The position numbers and the translations under genes are program-made. Of a stretch of 37,238 nucleotides of DNA, positions 1 to 8,209 are shown piece by piece (the stretch's first letter is position 1; every line of letters begins with the position of its first letter). Source of the stretch: Syntrophorhabdus sp. PtaU1.Bin058 (lineage in GTDB: Bacteria > Desulfobacterota > Syntrophorhabdia > Syntrophorhabdales > Syntrophorhabdaceae); NCBI GenBank assembly GCA_002067975.1, contig MVRS01000054.1, forward strand, positions 1 to 37,238, in the 5' to 3' direction. The notes beneath the pieces are model-generated. The model was not told where the DNA came from. It did not search any database and saw only the letters and a list, made by a program, of their open reading frames with translations.

Positions 1-1
1 A

Positions 2-196
2 AAGGAATGGGCATCGGACCTCGCCTCCCTGAGCCCGGTGTCGGTCCGTCTCGAGCTGGAACTGCTTCTCAAGACAGGGGGCGTTGGTTTTGATGAAGGG
101 CTTGCGCTGGAATCGGCCCTCGCGGCCCTCGCTGTGGCATCCCCTGAGGCAAAGGATCTTCTCGGACGTTTTACAGCCGAAAGGAAAAAGAAATAA
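2..196 (+). CDS. C-terminal end of an enoyl-CoA hydratase/isomerase-like protein (partial)
   Basis: An open frame enters from the left edge and stops with TAA at 194-196, giving 64 residues. The tail has the composition expected of a crotonase-family C-terminus: a helix with LELELLLKTGG, then an acidic and alanine-rich helix (ESALAALAVASPEAKDLL), ending in a basic GRFTAERKKK. Crotonase proteins commonly end in a helix followed by a short basic 'F..KRKP..F'-like tail. The catalytic part lies outside the window, so the family call is an inference from the tail and from the acyl-CoA context downstream. Confidence 0.5.
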   Translation, partial: KEWASDLASLSPVSVRLELELLLKTGGVGFDEGLALESALAALAVASPEAKDLLGRFTAERKKK

Positions 197-322
197 AGGG
201 GAAGACATGAGGCCTGCGGAGCAGCCTTCAGCCGATACGGGCAAATGTTAAAAGGAGGAGGAATATCATGACGGAGTCAATCCCGTGCAGGGCGACGGGT
301 TGTTGATTAACAGGAGAAGCTG
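197..322 (+). other. Spacer with two tiny ORFs that have ribosome-binding sites, ahead of meaB
   Basis: Two very short frames each sit behind a purine-rich ribosome-binding site. One at 207-251 encodes 14 residues and follows AAAGGGGAAGAC. One at 268-306 encodes 12 residues (MTESIPCRATGC) and follows AAAAGGAGGAGGAATATC, a stronger site than that of meaB itself. Both peptides end in cysteine. They could be leader peptides, or scars of a deleted gene whose start and ribosome-binding site remain. Nothing shows they are functional. Confidence 0.25.
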
Positions 323-1264
323 ATGAAACTGGTAGAGCAAATGCTGAACGGGGAACCGAAGGCCCTGGCGCGGCTGATAACATTGGTGGAACAGGAGACG
401 CCGGAGACGGGTGAAATAATGAGGACGATCCACCCTTACCTTGGAACCGCGTACGTGATAGGGATTACAGGACTTCCGGGAAGCGGCAAAAGCTCGATCG
501 TGGATCAGTTGACCGGCATCGCGAGACGCAGAGGATATTCGGTAGGGATCATAGCGGTTGACCCCACCAGCCCTTTTACGGGAGGGGCATTATTGGGAGA
601 CAGGATTCGCATGCAGCAGCACAGCTCAGACCCCGGTGTCTTCATACGCAGCATGGCCTCTAAATCAAGCTGGGGAGGTCTCCCGGAATCGGCAACGTGC
701 GCAAGGGACCTTCTTGACGCCTTCGGAAAGGACTTGATCATAATTGAAACCGTCGGCGTCGGACAGACCGAACTCGATATCATTCATGTCGTGGACACGG
801 TCACAGTTGTCCTGGTGCCAGAAGCCGGCGACGCCGTTCAGGCGATGAAGGCAGGGTTGATGGAGATAGGGGATATATTCGTAATCAATAAAAGCGATCG
901 TGATGGAGCGGCACGGCTCAGGGACGAGGTAGAATCGGTGATGAAGATCAGGGTGCGGGAGACCGGGTGGGAGCCCCCGGCAATTGCGATGCAGGCCGTA
1001 AATGGAATCGGCGTGGATGAGCTTTACAGGGCCATTGAGGAACACAGGCACTATCTTCTGAAGAGCGATAATTTAAACCGTGCAAGACAACAACGGCGCA
1101 GAGAAGAACTGCTGAAACGGGTGGAACAAAAGTTCTGCAGGCGCCTTCGGAAGACCGTAATGTCAAAAGGGTTGAGATCTATTGTCGAAAAGGTTGAAAA
1201 TGGGGAAATGGATATTTGCACAGCAGCTGATGCCGTTGAGACGGAGATCTTATCTGATAAATAA
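323..1264 (+). CDS. meaB: MeaB/ArgK-family GTPase, chaperone of a B12-dependent acyl-CoA mutase
   Basis: The 313-residue protein is a G3E P-loop GTPase of the MeaB (MMAA/ArgK) family. These cytoplasmic proteins gate cofactor loading and protect adenosylcobalamin-dependent mutases such as methylmalonyl-CoA mutase. Visible motifs are the P-loop GLPGSGKS at residues 50-57, the family signature ETVGVGQTELD, and the guanine-specificity motif NKSD. The C-terminal helical region is present and length is close to the family norm of about 320-340. The start ATG follows AACAGGAGAAGCTG. No mutase subunit is in the window, so the client enzyme is unknown. The surrounding acyl-CoA genes suggest a methylmalonyl-, isobutyryl- or related acyl-CoA mutase nearby. 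Confidence 0.93.
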   Translation: MKLVEQMLNGEPKALARLITLVEQETPETGEIMRTIHPYLGTAYVIGITGLPGSGKSSIVDQLTGIARRRGYSVGIIAVDPTSPFTGGALLGDRIRMQQHSSDPGVFIRSMASKSSWGGLPESATCARDLLDAFGKDLIIIETVGVGQTELDIIHVVDTVTVVLVPEAGDAVQAMKAGLMEIGDIFVINKSDRDGAARLRDEVESVMKIRVRETGWEPPAIAMQAVNGIGVDELYRAIEEHRHYLLKSDNLNRARQQRRREELLKRVEQKFCRRLRKTVMSKGLRSIVEKVENGEMDICTAADAVETEILSDK

Positions 1265-1300
1265 CATCACTTAACCATTAAGCAACAAGGAGGAGCCAGC

Positions 1301-1675
1301 ATGTCGGAGACTGAAACAAACAAAAAGATTGCCGCAGAGTTCTTTGACCTCATCTTTAACAAAAAGGACTTTGAGTCTGCAAGAAGGTATATGGGCCGTT
1401 ACAAGCAACATAATCCAAATGTGGCGGACGGCCCCGAGGGTCTCAGGGTCTATGTTGAATATCGCAAATCGATTTTTCCGGATTCGCGCAGCGAAATCAA
1501 AAGGATCATCGGGGAAGGAGATTACGTTGTACTCCATGTACATACGAAACGTACGCCAAAGACAGAACGGGCGACCATTGAAATATTCAGGTTTGAGAAT
1601 GGCAAGATCGAGGAACACTGGGACGTTGCACAGGAGATTCCGGGCGACTTTGCCCATTCGAACGGGATGTTCTGA
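1301..1675 (+). CDS. SnoaL-like / NTF2-fold small protein
   Basis: This 124-residue protein has the layout of the SnoaL-like (NTF2 fold) family: an N-terminal helix with AAEFFDLIFNKKDFESA, a tyrosine-rich stretch with YKQHNPNVADG, and C-terminal strands ending in FRFENGKIEEHWDV. The 'F...GKI.EHWDV' block is characteristic of SnoaL-like proteins annotated as aldol-condensation or polyketide-cyclase-like. Members are small cone-shaped proteins with diverse, often unknown, roles, so a specific reaction cannot be assigned. The start follows AAGGAGGAGCCAGC, a strong ribosome-binding site. It lies 36 bases after meaB and 143 bases before the flavin oxidoreductase, probably in the same catabolic unit. 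Confidence 0.8.
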   Translation: MSETETNKKIAAEFFDLIFNKKDFESARRYMGRYKQHNPNVADGPEGLRVYVEYRKSIFPDSRSEIKRIIGEGDYVVLHVHTKRTPKTERATIEIFRFENGKIEEHWDVAQEIPGDFAHSNGMF

Positions 1676-1818
1676 CGGCAGCGCTGCCGGTGCGGACAGG
1701 TAATGCGTCAGTGCGGGATCGCATCCGCTGGGCATGAGGGGTGGGTGAACGCTGTAATTGCATTAGAATTGTTGCGACGGTTTTGTTTTTTGAGCGAGGA
1801 TTGTAAAGGAGGGATGAC

Positions 1819-3924
1819 ATGGTAGGGCGGACAAAATTTGAGAAGCTCCTGGAACCCGGTTACATAGGCCGCGTGCGCACAAGGAACAGGATCATTAAAA
1901 CGGCATCAGGCACGGGTTTAACGGAACCCGACGGCACCCAGGGCGAGGCGATCAAGGCATACTACGAGTCCCTTGCCAGGGGCGGCGTGGGGATGATCAT
2001 CGAAGAATTCACCGTTGTCGAGTATCCTCGCGGTACCCGCCGCATGATGGGACAGTCGCGGATAGACGATGACAAGTTTATTAAGGGTTTCAGTGAGGTC
2101 GTAAAGGGCGTCCACAGACATGGCTGCCCCATATTTCTTCAGATCATGCATGCAGGGCCATGGTATCATCAGGCTGAACCGCCGGAAGCGCTTGGCGAGA
2201 GATTGTCTTCCTCCGCCCTCACCGAGGCTGAGTTTTTGCGGATAGGACAGCATTTGCCGCCGCACCCTATTGTACCGAGAGAGACGACCCTCGCTGATAT
2301 CCAGGAAATTATAGACAGGTTCGGGCAGGCAGCGGAACGCTGCCAGAAGGCAGGATTTGACGGGGTTGAGGTCAACGGCTCCCACCACCACCTTATCAAC
2401 TGTTTTTTTTCGCCTGTCTGGAATAAACGTCATGACCAATACGGTTGCGATAGTCTTGAGAACAGGGCAAGGTTTATGTGTGACATAATAAGGGAGATCA
2501 AAAGGCGTTGCGGCAACGACTATCCCGTGACGGCACTTTTTAATGCCGCTGAACTCGGGGAACCCAAGGCAACAACCCTGGAGGAAGGCAAGAGGTTCGG
2601 CCAACTCCTTCAGGAAGCAGGGGCGGATGCCTTACAGGTCAGAATGGCCGGCTATGGATTATTTAGTCTTAACCTCCTGCACGCTGATCGCCTTATGCAT
2701 CCCGAACTCCCCAGGCACTTCATGATAAGGGAGTTTGACTGGAGCCGTAACGGAAGGGGGTTTCAGCTTCCATTGGCCGTAGCGCTGAAAGAAATTGCCA
2801 CAGTCCCGGTTATCCTTGCGGGGAGGCTTGATGCCGAACTGGGGGAAGAGGCCCTCAGGGAGGGCAAGCTCGATTTTGTCGGCATGACAAGACGTCTGTT
2901 CGCCGACCCCGAGTATCCTAAAAAGGTTGCCGAGAAAAGGCTTGAAGATATTGCCCCCTGCGGCGGTTGTTTGTTGTGTTGGCACAAGCGGGGGCTCAAT
3001 GAAAAGCTGACCTGCCGGATCAACCCTGCCCTGGGGAATGAGCTTGCATTTGAGATAAAACCGGCCGAGAAGAAGAAACAGGTAATGATTATCGGCGGAG
3101 GGCCCGCGGGAATGGAGGCGGCGCGGGTGGCCGCATTGCGAGGACACAAGGTCGTTCTTTTTGAGAAAGGCCACCAGCTGGGCGGGTTAATGCCTTTGGC
3201 GGCCATGGTTAAAGATAAGGAATGCGACCTTATTCTCGACCAGGTCCGCTACTTCAAAACCCAGATGAGCAAGCTTGGCGTCGTCACGGAAATCGGCAAA
3301 ACGGCCGGTGAGTCTTCAATCAGCGATATAAGACCCGATGTCATTGTTATAGCCAGCGGGGGTTCCCCCGCTTCGCTGAATATACCGGGCATTGAAAGCG
3401 GCAATGTAGTCGATAGTTTCAAAATGCACGGAAAGCTTAAGACCGCCCTGAGGTTCCTCGGGGCAAAATCGCTCGAGCGGTTTACAAAGGTATGGATGCC
3501 CGTGGGCAAGAAAGTGCTCGTGATCGGCGGGGCGATACACGGCTGCCAGCTCGCCGAATTTCTCGTGAAGAGAGGCAAGCAGGTAACGATCGTGGATGAG
3601 TCTGAAAAGCTGGGCGAAGGGCTTTTGTCGGAAGACCCTGTACGCCTTTTCCCCTGGTTTGAACAGAAAAAGGTGGTCATGATGACAGGAGTAAGGTATG
3701 AGAAGATAACCGACAGGGGCCTTGTCGTTACCACAAGGGAGGGGAAAACCGAAACCCTTGAGGCGGAATCCATCATGATCGCCCTGCCTCTCACACCAAA
3801 CCCGGATGCCGCAGGGTTAATGGAAGGCAAGGCGAGGGAAGTCTATGTAATCGGGGATTGCAGGCAGGCAGGCTTCATGCACAGCGCTATCATGGATGGC
3901 GCGACCGTAGGGCATAAAATATAA
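1819..3924 (+). CDS. Old-yellow-enzyme / 2,4-dienoyl-CoA reductase-like Fe-S flavoprotein
   Basis: The 701-residue protein has the full architecture of the FadH / trimethylamine-dehydrogenase family. An N-terminal FMN-binding TIM barrel (about 1-370) is followed by a 4Fe-4S cluster site and a C-terminal FAD/NAD(P) module (about 420-701). The barrel carries the ENRARF motif typical of these enzymes. Cluster cysteines are C381, C384, C387 and C399. The first Rossmann motif (IIGGGPAG) starts near residue 424 and the second (LVIGG) near 566. Family members use NAD(P)H to reduce conjugated C=C bonds, often of enoyl-CoA esters. AAAGGAGGGATGAC before the ATG supports the start. The exact substrate is not readable from sequence; the SDR, thiolase and dehydrogenase neighbours suggest a dienoyl- or cyclic enoyl-CoA. 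Confidence 0.88.
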   Translation: MVGRTKFEKLLEPGYIGRVRTRNRIIKTASGTGLTEPDGTQGEAIKAYYESLARGGVGMIIEEFTVVEYPRGTRRMMGQSRIDDDKFIKGFSEVVKGVHRHGCPIFLQIMHAGPWYHQAEPPEALGERLSSSALTEAEFLRIGQHLPPHPIVPRETTLADIQEIIDRFGQAAERCQKAGFDGVEVNGSHHHLINCFFSPVWNKRHDQYGCDSLENRARFMCDIIREIKRRCGNDYPVTALFNAAELGEPKATTLEEGKRFGQLLQEAGADALQVRMAGYGLFSLNLLHADRLMHPELPRHFMIREFDWSRNGRGFQLPLAVALKEIATVPVILAGRLDAELGEEALREGKLDFVGMTRRLFADPEYPKKVAEKRLEDIAPCGGCLLCWHKRGLNEKLTCRINPALGNELAFEIKPAEKKKQVMIIGGGPAGMEAARVAALRGHKVVLFEKGHQLGGLMPLAAMVKDKECDLILDQVRYFKTQMSKLGVVTEIGKTAGESSISDIRPDVIVIASGGSPASLNIPGIESGNVVDSFKMHGKLKTALRFLGAKSLERFTKVWMPVGKKVLVIGGAIHGCQLAEFLVKRGKQVTIVDESEKLGEGLLSEDPVRLFPWFEQKKVVMMTGVRYEKITDRGLVVTTREGKTETLEAESIMIALPLTPNPDAAGLMEGKAREVYVIGDCRQAGFMHSAIMDGATVGHKI

Positions 3925-4055
3925 GCCCGGCACGCAGCTGAATATTGCGGCCGGCACATGGTCTGATGCCGGTCTTATCCGTTGAGTATGTTCCCGGCAG
4001 GACAGAGGACAAGAAGGTTTCCTGGAAAAGATTCGAATATAAAGGAGGCGTGGTT

Positions 4056-4862
4056 ATGAAACTGACAGGGAAGGTAGCGCTCATCACGGGCGGTGGTATA
4101 GGGATCGGCCTGGCCGTCGCCGAACGTTTTGTCGCCGAAGGTGCGAGGGTCTGTATTACCGGGCGTCGTCAGGAGGTCCTCGATAAGGCCGCCCAACGGT
4201 TCCAGGCAGGCACCGTAACGACCTGCTGCGGGGATGTCTCGCGCAGCGAAGATGTGAAGCGGATGGTAGCGACAACAGTGGCCTTTGGGGGCAGATTAGA
4301 CATACTCGTCAACAATGCAGCGATTACCGCACAGGGGTCGGTAACCGACCTCCCCGTTGAAGATTGGCAAAAGGTGCTTGACGTGAATTTAACGGGACCC
4401 TTTCTCTTAATGAAGGAGTCTATCCCACATATGCCCGGAGGCGGCTCCATCATAAACATATCTTCCATAGGGGGCGTGAGGTGCATAGCGGCCAGGCCGG
4501 CATACTGTTGCTCAAAGGCTGCCCTCATCATGCTCACACAGCAAGCTGCGCTTGACTATGGGCCGAACAATATCCGCTGCAATGTTGTCTGTCCGGGCGG
4601 TGTCGTAACGGAAGGAAGGATCGGTTCGCTCGCCGAAAGGCTTGGCACCGACGAAAAGAACGCCAGTATTATCGCATCCGCAGACGTGCCTCTCCAACGG
4701 ATGGCGGAACCGTCTGAGATCTCCGGTATTTGCGTGTATTTGGCCAGCGATGATGCATCTTTTACCACAGGGTCCGTTTTCGTGATCGATGGCGGGGCGA
4801 ATGTTGTAGAAACCGGTCGTCTCGCCGTCTGGAGAGCGTTGCGCGACGCAGGCGTTCGTTGA
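4056..4862 (+). CDS. Short-chain dehydrogenase/reductase (SDR)
   Basis: A 268-residue classical SDR of the FabG-like type, an NAD(P)-dependent alcohol or ketone oxidoreductase. The cofactor motif TGGGIGIG is at residues 11-18, NNAA at 86-89, the tetrad asparagine at N111, the catalytic serine at about S137 (NISS), and Y150/K154 in YCCSK. The open frame extends upstream to 3945, but the ATG at 4056 is preferred because it follows AAAGGAGGCGTGGTT and yields the standard N-terminus MKLTGKVALITGG. The stop overlaps the TTG start of the MFS gene, so the two are translationally coupled. A 3-hydroxyacyl-CoA or cyclic alcohol substrate is plausible but unproven. Confidence 0.9.
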   Translation: MKLTGKVALITGGGIGIGLAVAERFVAEGARVCITGRRQEVLDKAAQRFQAGTVTTCCGDVSRSEDVKRMVATTVAFGGRLDILVNNAAITAQGSVTDLPVEDWQKVLDVNLTGPFLLMKESIPHMPGGGSIINISSIGGVRCIAARPAYCCSKAALIMLTQQAALDYGPNNIRCNVVCPGGVVTEGRIGSLAERLGTDEKNASIIASADVPLQRMAEPSEISGICVYLASDDASFTTGSVFVIDGGANVVETGRLAVWRALRDAGVR

Positions 4863-6073
4863 GAAGACCATTTTTTACTGCCAGGAATAGAGAAGACGCA
4901 CCTCAACACACAATACGGAATATCTTTGCCGGTGATTTTGTTCGCGCATTTCTGGCATATTTTACCTTCCTGATTGCCTGTTTTGCCCTTATCCCTACCC
5001 TTCCTGTCTTTTTTGCACGATCAGGGTCCTCAGAAACGGAGATAGGGGTGCTTGTGGGGGTTTGCAGCATTTCATCTTTGGTTTTCAGGCTAATGGTGGG
5101 GAGGATCCTGCTCAAATACTCAGAAAAGAAGGTTATAATACACAGCGCCTTGCTCTTTGGCGCAACATTTCTTGCCTGTATAGCGCTTCGCTCCTTCTGG
5201 TCTTTTTTCGTCGTCAGGATCTTTCAGGGGATTGCGCTTGCAGGGACGGATACTGCGGTTCTGGCATTCATCCTCAACATTACTCCGCTGGCATACAGGG
5301 TACGAACCATCGGTTACTTCATGTTGGCACCTCCCTTCGCTACGGTTATAGCCCCCGCCCTGGGGATGTTTCTCGTCAATCAGTACAGCTTCACCGTCTT
5401 CTTCCTTTCTTGTGCGGGCATGTCTTTATGCGCATTTTTTTCTTCCTGCACGCTCAGAAGCCCGGCGGTTGAGAAACTCGACCAAGGCACTGCCCCTCAC
5501 AATACCTCTTTTTTTCAATGGAAGATACTTGTTCCCGCCCTCAATGGCTTCCTGCATAATTTTATCTGGGGATCCGTGGGGGCCTTCTTCCCCCTTTATG
5601 CAATCCAGTGCGGGGTTGCAAACCCCGGATTTTTCTTTTCCGCTATTGCGGTTATGATGATCGCCGGCAGGGTTCTGGGAGGACGCATCTTTGATGCCTG
5701 GGGCAATGAGAAGATAATCCCGGCCTTCATTTTTGTCTCAATGATCGCCATGGTTATACTCTCCTTTTCGAGGACGCTCCCGATGTTTGTTGTTGCGGGC
5801 CTGCTCTGGGGGCTGTCATGCGCCTTTTTCTTCCCTGCATGCATGACCTATGCCCTTGATTATGCCAATTCTTCCGGTGGTCCCGCCGTAGGTACTTTCA
5901 GGGCGCTCCAGGACCTGGGATTGGCCCTCGGGCCGACGATTATGGGTATCATCATCCGGTTCACCGGGTACCAGGCAATGTTTTCCTGTCTGGCCCTTGT
6001 CTGCCTCATCAATCTGGGCTATTTTCAGTTTTATGTGAGGAAAAAGGCCCATGTGGCGTCCAACATCCTATAA
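4859..6073 (+). CDS. Major facilitator superfamily (MFS) transporter
   Basis: A 404-residue, very hydrophobic protein with about twelve predicted membrane helices and the two-half MFS layout. A loop near residues 75-90 (LMVGRILLKYSEKK) resembles the conserved basic loop between helices 2 and 3. A similar GRVLGGRIFDAWG loop recurs in the second half, as expected of the internal duplication. The start is a TTG overlapping the SDR stop (TTGA); no clear ribosome-binding site is visible, so the N-terminal 20-30 residues are uncertain. It may import the substrate of this cluster or export a product. Single-component MFS proteins of this general type cannot be assigned a ligand from sequence alone. 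Confidence 0.88.
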   Translation: MRRPFFTARNREDAPQHTIRNIFAGDFVRAFLAYFTFLIACFALIPTLPVFFARSGSSETEIGVLVGVCSISSLVFRLMVGRILLKYSEKKVIIHSALLFGATFLACIALRSFWSFFVVRIFQGIALAGTDTAVLAFILNITPLAYRVRTIGYFMLAPPFATVIAPALGMFLVNQYSFTVFFLSCAGMSLCAFFSSCTLRSPAVEKLDQGTAPHNTSFFQWKILVPALNGFLHNFIWGSVGAFFPLYAIQCGVANPGFFFSAIAVMMIAGRVLGGRIFDAWGNEKIIPAFIFVSMIAMVILSFSRTLPMFVVAGLLWGLSCAFFFPACMTYALDYANSSGGPAVGTFRALQDLGLALGPTIMGIIIRFTGYQAMFSCLALVCLINLGYFQFYVRKKAHVASNIL

Positions 6074-6234
6074 ACGGAGAATTGTGGGCTCGAATTATGG
6101 TACATTAGCAGGGTTATCGACGGAAAGGGTGCGGCAATTCTCATGAACCGCCTTATGTTCCGGTAAGCCTTATATTGGAGGCCAAAAAAACGCTTTTGAG
6201 AAGACAACAATAGGAAAAGCAACATGGTGAAGAT

Positions 6235-7221
6235 ATGATTGAAGAAATTGCAGAAGACCTCTACAGAATCGAGATGCCCCTTCCGGAGTTGTACCCGAAG
6301 TCTGTTAACGCTTATCTGGTCAGGGACAGGGAGCGAGACCTTATTATCGATGCCGGCCTGCAGGACGACAAATGTATGGACGCCATGGAGGCAGCCCTTA
6401 AAAAACTGCGCATCGACCTTAAGAGAACGGATTTTTTCATTACTCACGGCCATGGGGATCATGTCGGCCTTGTTCCCCGGATAATCCATACCGGCTCATC
6501 TGTATACCTCAACAGGCTCGAGGGGGACTTCATCCAAAAAATGGAATCCGGTGCGTATCTTCTGGAGCTCCAGGGGCTTTATCGAATGAACGGTCTTCCT
6601 GAAGAGGGTTTCGAAAAGATTGTACCTCGTCTTGTCAGGCATAACTTTACGTCGGGAGGCGTACCCCGGTTTCACTTCCTGGAAGACGGAGACACCATAA
6701 CAAGGGGGGAATACCGGTTTGTATGCGTCGAAACGCCCGGCCACAACAAGGGTCATATGTGCCTGTACGAACCGGACAGGAAGATGTTTATTTCAGGCGA
6801 CCATCTCCTGAAAGATTTTGTCCCTGTCATCCCCGGGAGAGCCAATAACGATAACCCGTTAAAGGAATATTTATCAAGCCTCGACAAAGTTTACGCGCTG
6901 GATATCGAAACAATATTGCCCGGCCACGGAGGAATATTCGGAAACAGCAGACAAAGGATTGAGGAGATAAAAGAACACCATTGCCAACAAAGCTGCAAAG
7001 TCCTTGCCGCGATACGGGAAGGGGACAAAAACATCTATGAAACCTCACTGAGAATAACCCGCAGGAGGAATAGCGACCCTACAACGCTTTTGTCTGTTTT
7101 GCAGTCCTTTCTCGTCAGTCAGGAGGCCTTTACGCACCTACGGTATCTTGAGGAAAAAGGTAAGGTAAAAAGAACGACGGAAGGACAGGCGGCCGTCTAT
7201 TCATTGTGCGAAGCCCGTTGA
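6235..7221 (+). CDS. MBL-fold metallo-hydrolase with C-terminal helical domain
   Basis: A 328-residue metallo-beta-lactamase-fold hydrolase. The metal-binding motif HGHGDH is at residues 71-76; further ligands appear in TPGHNKGH, SGDHLL and LPGHGG. After the MBL domain (about 1-240) a C-terminal winged-helix-like region follows (residues about 245-325, with FLVSQEAFTHLRYLEEKGKVKR), as in the LACTB2-like branch. Such proteins hydrolyse thioesters or phosphodiesters, and many occur beside beta-oxidation genes, where thioesterase activity is often suspected. The ATG follows TGGTGAAGAT, a modest ribosome-binding site. It is separated from the MFS gene by about 160 bases, so it may have its own transcript. 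Confidence 0.88.
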   Translation: MIEEIAEDLYRIEMPLPELYPKSVNAYLVRDRERDLIIDAGLQDDKCMDAMEAALKKLRIDLKRTDFFITHGHGDHVGLVPRIIHTGSSVYLNRLEGDFIQKMESGAYLLELQGLYRMNGLPEEGFEKIVPRLVRHNFTSGGVPRFHFLEDGDTITRGEYRFVCVETPGHNKGHMCLYEPDRKMFISGDHLLKDFVPVIPGRANNDNPLKEYLSSLDKVYALDIETILPGHGGIFGNSRQRIEEIKEHHCQQSCKVLAAIREGDKNIYETSLRITRRRNSDPTTLLSVLQSFLVSQEAFTHLRYLEEKGKVKRTTEGQAAVYSLCEAR

Positions 7222-7298
7222 CCCTTGAGGCTACATACTGTGTGGACGTCACCGTCCGGGTGCATCCCTCTTCTCCAGCAAAGTCGGCAATCTTTTTA

Positions 7299-7327
7299 TT
7301 GACAGATATGTTTCATAATGATATGTT
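7299..7327 (+). promoter_or_regulatory. Sigma70-type promoter of the tetR gene
   Basis: A perfect -35 hexamer TTGACA (7299-7304) is followed after 17 bases by TATGTT (7322-7327), a good -10. A direct repeat GATATGTTT occurs at 7305 and again at 7320, across the spacer and -10. Transcription would begin near 7334, just upstream of the palindrome at 7340-7355. Confidence 0.65.
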
Positions 7328-7339
7328 TTGTACAATATA

Positions 7340-7355
7340 GACCGATGGGTCAGTC
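7340..7355. promoter_or_regulatory. Candidate TetR operator (autoregulation)
   Basis: The sequence GACCGATGGGTCAGTC is an imperfect palindrome with half-sites GACCGA and TCAGTC (the complement of GACTGA) around a 4-base centre. It lies just downstream of the predicted transcription start of the tetR gene. A matching site occurs before the thiolase gene at 8068-8083. Half-sites of the GACYGA type are common for TetR-family regulators of fatty-acid genes. Confidence 0.55.
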
Positions 7356-7390
7356 GTGACAGCAGGGTAAGGGGGTGCAGGCAACATCTC

Positions 7391-7999
7391 ATGGGCGATA
7401 AATATGAAAATATAAAAGAAAAAATACTAACCAGCAGTATGAAACTGTTCCTGGCGAACGGGTATGTTGGAACATCGGTAAAGGATCTTACCGAGGCAGT
7501 TGGTATTGCAAGAGGCACCCTCTACTGGCATTTTAAGAGCAAAGACCAAATCCTGGATGAGATATTAGACAGATACTCAGAGAGGTTTGTGAAGGCTGCA
7601 ATAGAAAAGATAAATAACAGTCAGGGAGATTTTCTGACCAAATTCAACGCATATTACAGGTTCGTTACTGAATTCTCACGAGACAACCCTGGCCTGGTAA
7701 TGGTTTTCGACACGCTTCTCGGTGAAATAAGCAGGAACGGGACTGATGCAGCAACGAAAATGAAGGAGATCCGGTCAAGATTGAGGATAGCCATTGAGAC
7801 GCTCCTTGCCCTGGGGCAAAGGGAAGGGACCGTGCGGAACGATATCGATGTAGAGTTGCATGCACATATAATAACTGCTACTTTTACGGGGATGCTCATT
7901 TATTGGTTTATCTATGAGGATGTGCTTGATGCCGTTGCATATTCGAAGGAATTCCGTAAAGAAATACTAAGAGGCTTGGGGATCGAAAAGATAAAGTAG
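7391..7999 (+). CDS. TetR/AcrR-family transcriptional regulator
   Basis: The 202-residue protein has an N-terminal TetR helix-turn-helix (residues about 8-55). It includes the signature ILTSSMKLFLANGYVGTSV, a recognition-helix region with AVGIARGTLYWHF, and then KSKDQILDEIL. The C-terminal helical ligand-binding domain follows. The frame extends upstream to 7328, but the ATG at 7391 gives the usual family N-terminus, and 7328 lies almost on the predicted promoter. Family members repress transcription and release DNA on binding a small effector, in catabolic clusters often an acyl-CoA. The matched palindromes at 7340 and 8068 suggest it controls its own gene and the thiolase operon. The effector is unknown. 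Confidence 0.93.
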   Translation: MGDKYENIKEKILTSSMKLFLANGYVGTSVKDLTEAVGIARGTLYWHFKSKDQILDEILDRYSERFVKAAIEKINNSQGDFLTKFNAYYRFVTEFSRDNPGLVMVFDTLLGEISRNGTDAATKMKEIRSRLRIAIETLLALGQREGTVRNDIDVELHAHIITATFTGMLIYWFIYEDVLDAVAYSKEFRKEILRGLGIEKIK

Positions 8000-8025
8000 C
8001 GCAGAAATCGTGAAAGACATACAAG

Positions 8026-8056
8026 ATCAGCGCTCCACGGGGCACTGATTTATTTT
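8026..8056 (+). terminator. Probable rho-independent terminator of tetR
   Basis: An 11-pair stem runs from ATCAG at 8026 to CTGAT ending at 8049, with one mismatch and one G-U pair around a 3-base loop. The T-rich tail TTATTTT follows directly. It begins 26 bases after the tetR stop and separates that gene from the thiolase operon. Confidence 0.6.
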
Positions 8057-8067
8057 GGATAACAATC

Positions 8068-8083
8068 GACTGACCCGTCGATC
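8068..8083. promoter_or_regulatory. Candidate TetR operator of the thiolase operon
   Basis: GACTGACCCGTCGATC has half-sites GACTGA and TCGATC around a 4-base centre. Ten bases, CGACTGACCC, are the exact reverse complement of GGGTCAGTCG in the site upstream of tetR. It lies 127 bases before the thiolase start. A TATATA at 8105-8110 could be the -10, which would place the operator at or just upstream of the -35 region; no good -35 is visible. Confidence 0.5.
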
Positions 8084-8209
8084 GTGTCCTTAAGGAAAAT
8101 GAAATATATAAGACACAAAAAAGGGGCCTTAATGGGGCCTGCATTAAAAACTTGCTGAACGTGAGTTCCCAATCATGGCGCAGTAATATAATTAAGGAGG
8201 AAAACGGGA

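Noticed and set aside
1676-1730. Palindrome CGGCAGCGCTGCCG and a second small hairpin after the SnoaL-like gene
   Set aside because: No T-run follows, so a terminator is not supported; kept only as possible RNA structure.
3951-3972. CCGGCA/TGCCGG hairpin after the flavin oxidoreductase gene
   Set aside because: Six pairs with a 10-base loop and no T-tract; too weak for a terminator call.
3945-4055. N-terminal extension of the SDR frame
   Set aside because: No ribosome-binding site, and the ATG at 4056 with AAAGGAGG gives the conserved SDR start.
6077-6142. GAGAATTG / CAATTCTC inverted repeat in the gap before the MBL gene
   Set aside because: Eight-base arms 50 bases apart are within chance expectation and show no promoter or terminator context.
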